From: Macrobrachium rosenbergii
Taxonomy: Eukaryota; Arthropoda; Malacostraca; Decapoda; Palaemonidae
Assembly (NCBI RefSeq): GCF_040412425.1
Contig: NC_089795.1
Coordinates: forward strand, 86,232,730 to 86,296,729
Reading direction: 5' to 3'
Length of the DNA: 64,000 bases
The notes beneath the pieces are model-generated. The model did not search any database, had not been told where the DNA came from, and saw nothing but the letters and a program-made list of their open reading frames with translations. Below are positions 53,663 to 64,000 of this stretch, in pieces. Numbering within the stretch: the stretch's first letter is position 1; every line of letters starts with the position of its first letter. The translations under genes were made by a program, and so were the position numbers.

Positions 53663-53949
53663 CCCGAAAATTTTCAACCCAACCATTAATTAAGCTCAGA
53701 GAATATCTCTGTCGACTGTAGTGTACGCGGTGTGAAACGTAACTGCAGTTATTTCTCATAAGTTATCCTAATTCTAGTTACTGTCAATTCCCTACTCAAA
53801 GGGGATTTAGTTGAGGAAAATTCGTGACTGACACTCCAGTCGGAAGAATACTTATAAATAGAAAAACAAAATCAAAATCAATACATTCATGGTAGACTGA
53901 AGAACTTGCGGTCTACTGCTGTCAAATGTGCAAGTTCCCGAAGCCATTA

Positions 53950-53955
53950 AATAAA
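53950..53955 (+). terminator. Poly(A) signal AATAAA
   Basis: Lies 288 bases after the stop of the 53,237 gene and before the next gene. Confidence 0.5.
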
Positions 53956-54301
53956 GTGCATTCTAAGTGAAGGCATGAGCTAAGAATGAATGATTTTATA
54001 GATGCCAATACGCAAAAAGGGGAAACAGACATCAAATTCTTTCAATTACAGTAAATCTTAGCACGTGCTTTTCTTTGTATAGTATAAAATACCGGTTAAA
54101 TACCACAAAACAATCCTGAGAGCAATACCAGACTTAACAGTGATGGGCGTTCCTTTCGTTAATGTCACCTTGTAGCCTAAAACTCGAAACGAAGAAAACT
54201 GATAAAATTTTAATGGAACTGGAAGCGAGACAAGAACAAGTTTGTACCCAAAGGAGAGAAAACAGTCACTGGAAAGTTTTGACTTTGAATACTCGATTTC
54301 C

Positions 54302-56220
54302 ATGACTGCAAAGATGCGTATCAAGCACAAGAGACCACTAGCCTTGGCATTGGTAGTGACTGTCATCAACCTGCTGATTTTCTTTTATGGCGAGTACACC
54401 GCCAACATATCAGGTAGGATAACATGAAAGGGGCGCCTAAAATTAAGGTATCCTTTTTCTATATCCTTATTATTTTCTCTACCACGTTCTTTAGAAATGA
54501 TGTTTTCTTAAGGGCGTTTTCTTCATTGTATGAGGAAAAAATATTTATTATTATTATTATTATTAATTTCAAACAAGTAAAAAATATCATCAACTTATGA
54601 TGGTTGAAAAGATTACATGGAGTGTACCTCAGTGGGAAGAGTTGGTCTTAAACTTGACAGAAAAGAATAAATATAGGTATTAGGCACACATGCCAAGCAC
54701 TGGGGCAACGAAGGCCATTCAGCGCCGAAACTGACAGTGAAAAAGTTTGAAAGGTGTAACCGGAGGAAAACCTCAAAGCAGTTGCACTATGAATCAACTG
54801 TTAGGAGAGGGTGGACAGTAAGATGGAAGAGAGAGAATATGAACAGGGGTACAGTAAAAGGAATGAAAGAGGTTGCAGCTAGGGGCCGAAGGGACGCTGC
54901 AAAGAACCTTAAGTAATGCCTACACGGCACTGCATGAGGTGCACTGACGGCACTAACCCCCTACGGGAGGGGGTGTTGACAGAAAGGAAGTTATAAATGA
55001 ACTGAGTGATATAAGAAGGTATGGCAGTAAAGAGAAGTGTGGATATATGTAAGGTCGTGATAAAAGTAAAATAAAAATAATGGGTTTTAGTCTCGTCTCC
55101 CGAGAGTTCACGTGACAATATCTGACAATAAGTTCAAGGCTTTTTTTTTGACGAGTGAAGCTTTCATGCAACTATGAAGATAAGGACTGGAATGGAATAT
55201 AAAATTTAGGCCTAAGGCCAAGCGCTGGGCCCTACGAAGTCATTCAGGACTGAATGAGAAATTTTTAGTAAAATATGTGTTAAAGGTGTAACAGTTGTTA
55301 AGAAAGGGTGGAATGTAAGATGGAAGAAAGGGTATGAACAGTTAGTGAAAGGAATGAAAGGAGTTGGTGCGATATACTGAAGACCCTCAATGACATACGA
55401 AAGTGTCATTGTATATATTAAGTGACAATGACAAAAATCTAACCCGAATTTATATGATCTCAAAATAAATACAATCTGAGAGAGAAAACTCGTGAAGGTA
55501 GAAAATGTATTAATAAGAAGGAAAGAACTGAGCTTGAAAGGCGGAAGTTGGCAATTTTCACGACAATCTTTTATTGAAAATAAAGATCGATTTTACGAAT
55601 CTGTAATTCTTAAGGCATAATGGGGGTAGTTCAGATTCATGGACCTTGTCAGTTCAAATGAGACATTTTAAGAAACGCCGAATGATAAAACTAACGAGAC
55701 TATAAAACGATCTTTCGTTATTACAAATGAGAATTAATATATATATATATATATATATTATGCCTGTGTGTAATTTTTTTTATTGATTACGTTTCATCAC
55801 CGAATGACGGCAAGGATTTCATCACTGCCATCCCCAGCCGATAAACTTTTATTTTTCTTTTAATAACGCCTGGTGCACTCATACTTTCATTTCCGTACAC
55901 CTGCCTGCTGAAAACTCAAAACATACTTCTGGTAGGCGTTACAATAATGACACTCGGAGCTGGTTTGTAACAAAATCGAACTTATTACATATTCTATAAA
56001 TGATGCTTTGCCATCACCGAAGAAGTCTTTTCTGATGGACCAGTTAACCACAATAATTATTCTCCCCCCGCGAACTGATCACACCCTCGCCTCGTGACTT
56101 TCACACGTCAACAGGGGACAGCAACGCCTTGTTAAAAATAACACTTGATAAAACTGACAGCTAACAAGCAATCGATTACACTCCTGATATTTTATAGATT
56201 AACTACGACACCAGAGACCA

Positions 56221-56255
<35 letters not shown>

Positions 56256-59200
56256 ATAATAATAATAATAATTATAATTTCATCTGTAACTTCTTGCAAA
56301 TGAACAAACTGTTCTTGGGAAGCTTGAATTTCAAGTCAATTTGTTCTAAATGAGTAGAGTTCACCTTCTGAATAATAATATCTTCTGTAACTTCTTGCAA
56401 ATGAACACCATACGCTTGGGAAGCTTGAATTCCAAGTCAATGGCCCCTATGGGTATATATCACCCAATCACTCAACTAAAAACCTATGAACTTCTGTGGC
56501 TTCAGCAAGAGTTTCTGTGATTTTTTGAAAATACTCTGTCACTTGTTATTCATATTTGGTATCACGTTTTCGCAACCATACTTCCTAATTTTGAGCTTTT
56601 TTTCATTTGAACTGAACTGTACTGAATGCACTGCTAAGGACTTTCCAACTCCTCTTTCAAATATTCTTAACATGTGATGCAAACCTAACTGGCCTGTAAT
56701 GTTTTGGAGGTGAGATAGATGCGAAATGACTTCGTAACACGTCATAACCACCTGTCAGCAACTTACACATATCGCATAAGAGTTGTTAACAAGTCGGTGA
56801 TTTTAAGTGGAGAACTGATTTTTGGCAAATGCTGTATGATCGGGCGATGCAGCAGTTAGGATTAAGGATAATTCACTGACTTCTTTGTAACCTGTCTGTG
56901 GTGTGTTTGTGAAGCTGACAGCTTATGTTTATGACACTTTACTGCACTGTGGACCCAAAAATGCACCTCAGGAATTACAGAAGGGATGTTAACGATAATG
57001 AAAGCGACAAAAATTACAAACCAGAGGTCATAATGAAGGAACCCTGGATTTTAATGATTAATTACCTACTGATGTCATTTTCATTCTTCCTTTTGCTAAC
57101 AAGAAGGTCACAGATCACGACCTAAGCTGAGCATTTTTAAGTAACACGAGAACGTACTAGCATAGCTAACTGAAAAACCTAGTTAGCCTATGATAGGTAA
57201 GTATTGTTTAAGGGGCTGTAATGACTTCCATTTCTGACCAGTGGAGATCCATATGAAGTTCTGATGCTGAAATATCTTGGAGCATTCCTATGTTAATTAG
57301 TATCCTACAATACCCTTGATTCAAATTTAAATTTATGTCCAGTCAAATTTTAATAAAAATTTCATAAATGTTGAGTTTTGTCTTGAATGGCGTTTTGTCC
57401 TGAAGGTGAGAAGCATGTTTTCCATCGTCAGCACTGTTCTTAGTCGTACTGCTTCTAAGTACAAGCTAATATTTTCTATTTCTTGTTGAATACAGTACAG
57501 TATGTTTTGAATATCCCTGATCTACAGTCATTACAATCAATTAATTCACAGTAAAAAACTCACAAGCTTCCAAATTTTTACAGCGGATATTCTACGAAGG
57601 CCGGCAATCTTCGACAAACTGGGGCCAGGCCTGCCTCCAGAAGATACTGAAGAAGCGAAGAAAGATCTGGAGACTATACTCCTCTTATCAAATGCCACTC
57701 TTTTTCGCAACACCTCTCAGATATCAGATGGAGAACTCAAATCGAAATCTGCGACCAACAGATTCCTCATCCACTCTTATCTCAAGAGTGGAGCCAGCAA
57801 AGTGGCAGAAGCTCTCAACTTGCACCACAAGGAGATCTTCTATGTTCATCACCCACTGCAAGCTTTGGACAAAGACAATCCCTCCTCGGGACTCAGTGTT
57901 GTAACTAATAAACTGGTAAAGTACTTTTATTATTTTTTACTTTTAGTGCACTGAAAAATTGAACCTATCTTCACAGCTGAAAGTCTAAAACTTCCTAAAG
58001 TTTCCCACCTTGCAAGTTTATCTATTAGATATGCAATATCGACCCCTACATACAATCACTATAGCTTTAGCCAAGAGGCAAGGGCTTATGCTATGAACGA
58101 GTAAACAGCTTTGTGAAACTTGACAGATATTCTCACTCAGTTAAATTCTGGAGTTGATTAACTTGTGGGAGATTAGCTAACAATCCAAGAAAACTTTCAT
58201 GGTAACAATTCAACTCTCAATTGACTTTACTCTTAAGTTAAACTTCAGGTCACACACTGAATAAATGATAAATTCTATTAAACTGGTAATGTGTTCTTGA
58301 GATAGCCTGCTATCACACAGGCATACATCCATGAGGGAAAACACTATATCCATCCAACTTTGTTGGCATAGGTAATATTGCATATTTAGTTGCACAGTAC
58401 CAAATGACTTTGCTGGAAAGAAATAACCCTTGTTCTAATCATTCCACAGGGCACACAAGGCATGAACTGGTTGAAAGCTATTTACAACTGTTCATTCCAG
58501 AACAACAAACAGGTCATCTCAGAACCTGAAATATGGAAGTCTCACTCCATCCGCGTCACTTACAGAAAAGAATGTCAACATCTCAAACTACCAGTAAGTA
58601 GCCCTTCTAAGCTGAATACAAATACTAAATAACACCAACCTTTAGTAACACTATAAATCTCTTCAAAAATAATAATTTTAGCTTATAAGGTGCAAAGTTA
58701 TTCATAAGGTGCAAAGTTATTAAGTATCAGAAGGGTTAGATTTTGAATCTTGAAACAAAACTCGCACACTAAACTCTCCAACAATATTACACAATACTAG
58801 GAATTTTAAAATTCAGGAATTCCCTAAGGCAACCTTGGGAGCCAACTACCTGACACTTTGCATGCTATCTATATGTGAACTGCAGTGAGTAACCTAAAAC
58901 ACTGAATGTCAGGCCACCTTGAACAGCTAAGCTAGTATTTTGCATCACTTCCCTACTAACTGTCTTCCAGTACTGGTTACTTTGGATACCTGAGGGTTAA
59001 TTACTCGAGATATGAGTTTTTGTGTCATCTTAAGGCTATTTCAGTTGTGCCTAGGATACCTGAGGGTTATTTACTTGAGATATGAGTTTTTGTGTCATCT
59101 TAAGGCTATTTCAGTTGTGCTTAGAGTTACATTACAGCATCTGCCACCCTAGAGTCAGTCAGTTGACAGTTAGGTTCAAGTAATTTTTCTAACAATGCAT

Positions 59201-62200
59201 TGGGAAAGACGCCACTGCAGTTCCACTGCCTTGACAGCCGTCACTAAGCGGTCATCTACGTATTCGAGTGTGCCCATCCTGCCACCAGTGCCAAGGTCAA
59301 GGTAAAGACCTGCTGGACATTTACTAGGCTAAAATAGAAGATTCAAAACTGGAATAGCTTCCCTGCCTACAGAATATAAAGATATTTCCTCAAAGACTGG
59401 TGAACTGTATATGTAGATGCACATCCTTGAGGTTCAAAGATGCCAGGAAGTTCCTCTTCCTGATTAACATAATTTCCATATTGAAGGGGAGCTTACTGCA
59501 CAAATCCTCAACAACGAAAAGTGACTAAAACCCTGGGCAATCCATCCTGCACCTCCTCAGTCACTTGCATCTACAAAATCAACCTTACCTCTGTTCACTG
59601 CCTAAAACATCTCAGGATTGCAGCTATGTACAGTATATCAAAGAATACAGGATACAATGAACGTGGGAGCTTACTGCCAAAAGGGATGTTGATAGCCTAT
59701 TCTGTTAACTAATAAACCCTCAGCTCCATCAAACCTACTGCCACAAACTTCACAATTCATGTACTAGACCTGTGGAAGACCTTTCTCTGTCTTCTGCCCA
59801 CCTTATCAAGGGATGTCATTTTAAGCCAAAGGACAACTGAAGAGAGCCCTTCATTATGGTTTCCACTAACAAAAAAAATTCACACAGATTTATGTACCCT
59901 TGAAATAAACTTAAAATACATATACAAATAGAGCAGCCAAAATTTCAAAAATATAAAAACACAGGAATAACATATACACTGTACTGAGAACTGAGTTACA
60001 GTAAGCGTAAATAAATTGTTAACAGTAAGGTGTGTAAAGAAAACAAATATAACATTACTAAAAGCCCAAAATACCAAAAAATACCCAAAAATAATGCACA
60101 AAGAAGTAGGGACAGTCCAACTTACTCCTTCCATAACAACAAATACAGCACCACGAAGATGGATATTCCAACTAACTCCTTCATCATTAAAATACAAGAA
60201 AAAACAAAAGCAAGGTGCTACAGTTATATGAACGTGCCTCAGAATGCCAACATATTAACCGTTCACAAGCTAGTTAGCAGTAAACAATGGGTTAAAATAC
60301 TGTACAATATCCGAACACAGTAAAGACACTGGCACAATGCTAATGACAACCAAGAAATGCAATGCTGATAAACAAGTGGTGTTGATCTACAGGTAGACCA
60401 GATGCCAGAAAAGTTACCAGCTGAAGCATACAAATTACTTTTCACTGCTTGAGAGGAAAATGAAAGAGGGTGCAACAGAAAATGAAATGATTATATTGAA
60501 TTCAATCATTCTGAATTTAGTCATTTTATCAAGAAAACAATCTGGGGTAAGTCAGTTCAGAGGTGCATAAGCCCTGAATGATTCATTAAAAGTGACGAAG
60601 TTGAATGAAGGGTAACTAAGCTCCCAAAGAGTTCATGTTCCATAAGACTATCATTCTTCCTCTGTTAGGCCGGGTATTCACGATCAGGTTTACCTGTCAG
60701 TTCACCCCTGACTGTTCATCAGATGAGTGTCCACATGTAAAGAGTAGAACTGTCAGTCGGACAGTCAATTCGAGGTCATCACCCTCAGTTCTCGCCTAGC
60801 CTTCGCCGTGGCACACTACATGGCACCGATGAAAACTCCGGCAATTCACTTACAAATAGGAAAGAAGCAAAAAGGTGTAACAGAGTATGGTGTAAATATT
60901 GGCTATTAAAGAGAGGTATCTATTCTCATAAAATATTAATGAATAAGGTTAAATTAGACTGGGGGTTGGTTCATTTATGAAATGGACCATGAAGCCTACT
61001 TTCACTAGTAACACCTTTCATAAAAAGGCAGGACACTGGCCTAAGCCTTAGCCAAGTCATCTATCACATGGAAATATTTTTAAAAATTTTTTATCATAAG
61101 ATTTGGACTCACAACGATCTACAAATAGTGCTGCAGGGTCTAACAATAAAATGAATTAGGCCTATACAGTTTATTCATACATATTCTGGTCCGAGCGGCT
61201 GAGATCCTTCCCAAACGAAATCCGGCAGCGAACTGTCATAAAATCATTGCTTACCCATCCACACATGCGACCACCTGTCAGTCAGTCGGAAGAACTTTAG
61301 GTAATTTCATCAGTTCATCCGTTTTGCCGAGTGGACTGACTCCGCCCACAAACTGTCGTCTACACGCAAGTTTTGACGTTAGTTTTGATGAACTGACAGG
61401 TAAACTTGATCATGAATACCCGGACTTAAACAAATGGCTGTTGCATCTGACGACATTTGAAGACTAATAATGCAGGCTTATATATGGCTGATCAGTCATA
61501 ATGAAACAAACCACCTATGAAAAATGGATCAATTAAAAAAAAAAGATTCTACTGGAGTACAGTAACATAAGCAATTTACAAGGGTGCCTTCAGGAACTAC
61601 AAAAGGCATCAGCGATCCATCTAACATAGTCTCAAATTTGATACTGCCTTGATTGTGAAATTTCAAATGAGTTTGCAGAATCGGAACAAGAGGTTTGGTT
61701 ATTAACAAATCCTTAGACCAGGCCCTATCAAATGTGTAGTGACAAAAGATTTGCTACAACTTTGAATTCTATAGAATCTTATCTCAGTAAATACTGTACA
61801 GTACTCGCTGACTTTGCCTTAGAAAGCCATATAGGATAGGTAACCCAATTCAAAGATTGAGATTTCAGGAAAATGGATGTCATGTAAATTTCCAAATTCT
61901 TTTGTGGTACCATAACTCAAGCAAAACAATGGTAATTGGTAAGGTTAGAAAGGTCACCTTTCTCTTGATTGCCGTATAAAATAATCTAAGTGCAGCAAAT
62001 TAGAATAAAATGACAATAAGCATTACACAGGAAACTTATTACAACTGACCTTTTTATTTTGATAATTTAGACTCTTAAATAAAACATGTATTCCTAACCA
62101 AACAGGTTGAGGAGTGCTTGGAGAGAGCTTGCAGGGCACGCTCCCTGCGTGCAGTCTTTACTGTACGGCTTGGGATAGACTTCATTTACCAAATGATGAA

Positions 62201-64000
62201 ATCTTATGGAAATAAATTCAAGGTGTGTAAAACTTCTGAAAACATTTTGCTTGAACCTATGTATGTCATTTAGTGTCATTATTATCAATATTACAGCAGA
62301 GGCAATTTGGGCTGTGGGATTCTCAGTTTCCAGCTAAATCAAAGGCTGTTTACTGTATAAAATGCAACTTCATGTTAATTCAATTTTCTGTTGGTCTACC
62401 ATGTTCAGCTTCTGGATCAGTTCTACATCTGTGCTAAAACTCTGCATAAGCTTATCTGCATGATCAACAATATTTTTTAGAATTGTCAATGTCTTTTTGG
62501 AATTAATCATAGATGCAATTGTAATAAATTAGTAAAAGAATACAGTAAAATAAAAGTTTTTAGCCTGGCTTTTCATACAAAAACTTTTTTTCTTTCAAAG
62601 TGATGTAAATTTTTTTTTGTTTTTAATAAATAGAATTTACAAAATCATATCTACAGGTGATATCTTTAAAGTAACTTTTACAGTGCATATAAAGTAGTAT
62701 ACAGTATTATCACACAAACCTTTTTTTTTTTTTTTTAAGTTTCAATGCCCATATTCAGTATACAGAATTAATTGATTTTTTAATTCCAAAGTACATGTAC
62801 AGTACTCTATATTCTTCCTTCTTCTGTTATTCCAGTTGTGTCTCAGTTGATGAATTAAGTGACCCCGTAATATGAGAGCAAAGAATTTTTATTTAATTCT
62901 TTATCAAATTACAATACCATCAGGACTTTCTATCTTAAACAGTATTATAAGATTCATACTGCTGAGCTTCAAGTGTTGCGCAGTGGTGCAATTCTCTGTG
63001 TGATGTTTTTAACTACAACTTTTCTATGTGCGAAATTTAACTCCCATCTTCCTTTAGGTAATATTTGTAGTGAGAGACCCTAGAAGCATTCTTAGTAACC
63101 GTCGTCACCGCAAACTTGTGCCGCTAAAAACTTCGGAGGAATTTAAGAAACAAGTATGACAGTCCCCTGCATTTAAAAATTTTTTTAAACTACTCAAAAT
63201 TTCAACAATCGAATGTTTGAATATAAACACAGTATATTAAAAACATTGTAAATATTGTATACAGCATTAGGGCAGAGCTAGGCTAAAAGTGCTATCCTTT
63301 CTTAATACACAGGCTTCAAAACTATGCAAAGCTATGGGAAGTGATATGCTATATGCTGAACAGATTAAGAAAATACTGCCAGAATCCATTTTGGTAAGTC
63401 AACAGGCTCATGATTCCCTTACAACAAACACATTGCACTTGACCAACTTGAAATACTCCTCTTAATGACATCACTGCCAATGAGACCTAATATATCTTGT
63501 CCTATATTAGTCATTTATTGCATATTGTATTGTCTTGTTTCAATAAATTTGCTTCTGCATTTCACTTTTACATTTCTATCACTGCCTCACCATAAACTGC
63601 TTTTTTGAACCATAAATGTTTTTGCACTTGCACTAAAATGTCAATTGACAGCATCAATATTATCATTAATGGCAATGAGTCAAAATTCAAATGGAAAATA
63701 CAGTACCCAAGATGACCCTAGGTCTAACTTGCAAAGGAAGTTTCCACTAAAAAGAAAGACCATACATGAAAAAATATAAGTCAACTTGGAGAAAAGAAAA
63801 TAACAAATGGACAAAAATAACCATCGATTAACATAACATGCACGTACTTAAACTTGAAATTACAATATACTGTAGTATTACAGATTGCAGGCCAACAAAG
63901 AATGGAACGAACTCACTATGTACTTATGTCTCAACAAGAAATATTTCAAAAGATTCCATAAAACTTCCGGAACAGTTGCTAGTCATGTATACTACACACA
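54302..64000 (+). CDS. Carbohydrate sulfotransferase, type II Golgi membrane enzyme (probably partial)
   Basis: Exons 54302-54413, 57584-57915, 58450-58593, 62106-62222, 63058-63153 and 63313-63393, all with AG/GT junctions and consistent phases. They give 294 residues so far. The start is a short basic tail then a signal anchor ('PLALALVVTVINLLIFFYG'). Exon 2 holds the 5'-phosphosulfate loop region as 'RFLIHSYLKSGASKVAEALN', unlike the usual TRSGSS. Exon 5 has the 3'-phosphate motif 'VRDPRSILSNRR', as in the CHST1/CHST3 group. Family role: moves sulfate from PAPS to sugars of glycans in the Golgi. The acceptor is unknown. The rest of the domain probably lies to the right. A possible alternative last exon is 63884-63961. 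An earlier in-frame TTG at 54,242 is not a plausible start. Confidence 0.85.
54665..54975 (-). repeat. SINE-like dispersed repeat in sulfotransferase intron 1
   Basis: Reverse complement of the family at 28,660-29,010, with 'gaaaggtgtaaccggaggaa', 'gcagctaggggccgaaggga' and 'agtaatgcctaca'. It ends 'taaccccctacgggaggggg'. Confidence 0.8.
55185..55380 (-). repeat. SINE-like dispersed repeat, second copy in intron 1
   Basis: Starts with 'ggcctaaggccaagcgctgg' and includes 'gtcattcaggactgaatgag'. It lacks the distal part present at 54,665-54,975. Confidence 0.8.
56221..56445. repeat. (ACT)n microsatellite and about 101-bp tandem duplication in intron 1
   Basis: ACT triplets occupy 56,221-56,254. 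From 56,283 two units carry 'tctgtaacttcttgcaaatg' and 'ttgggaagcttgaattycaa' with about 101-bp spacing. Confidence 0.85.
58984..59123. repeat. 70-bp tandem duplication in sulfotransferase intron 3
   Basis: Two adjacent units starting 'ggatacctgagggttaatta' differ by three or four bases, so the duplication is young. Confidence 0.9.
60668..61425. mobile_element. PIF/Harbinger-like MITE in sulfotransferase intron 3
   Basis: Terminal inverted repeats of about 36 bp (left start GGCCGGGTATTCACGATC, right end GATCATGAATACCCGGAC) match at all but a few bases. They are flanked by the trinucleotide TTA on both sides (60,665-60,667 and 61,426-61,428). The 3-bp TTA target duplication and 758-bp length fit a non-autonomous PIF/Harbinger element. 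No transposase was recognised. Confidence 0.85.

Overview
The window is animal nuclear DNA, most likely from a decapod crustacean. The evidence is spliced genes with long AT-rich introns, large (TA)n and (TG)n microsatellites, several SINE-like and hAT-like repeats of the kind I associate with shrimp, crayfish and crabs, and decayed LINE reverse transcriptases. The species assignment rests on recollection of repeat families, not on a search. No rRNA, CRISPR array, operon or plausible functional tRNA gene was seen.

Left half (1-29,000): a large direct segmental duplication. Copy A (1 to about 13,170, cut by the window edge) and copy B (about 15,984 to 28,920) align base for base over long stretches with a period of about 16 kb. 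Each copy carries a three-exon minus-strand gene whose first two exons and start of the third encode an eIF5-type N-terminal domain. This includes the arginine-finger position and a four-Cys zinc ribbon. The third exon runs on in the same frame into a repetitive basic linker, an acidic patch and a retrotransposon ORF1 (Gag-like) domain with CCHC knuckles. No endonuclease or reverse transcriptase follows. This eIF5/Gag chimera is the most unusual item in the window. Copy A and copy B each carry different single-base frame breaks, so neither is open as given. The copies act as empty sites for each other: a hAT-like element with a perfect 8-bp target duplication sits only in B, and a short hAT-like MITE only in A.

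Middle (29,000-40,700): mostly repeats. These are tRNA-like SINEs, foldback elements, microsatellites, three LINE relics on the minus strand, a possible Tigger tail, a cluster of four about 110-bp modules (one inverted), a hAT MITE with perfect target duplications and one unidentified candidate exon.

Right half (40,700-64,000): three unrelated genes. A complete five-exon MND1 (minus, 204 residues) encodes the HOP2 partner in meiotic recombination. A single-exon gene (plus, 141 residues) encodes an unrecognised single-pass membrane protein. A multi-exon carbohydrate sulfotransferase of type II Golgi topology (plus) probably runs off the right edge. Its introns hold SINE-like repeats and a PIF/Harbinger-like MITE. 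Nothing suggests that these genes act in one pathway.
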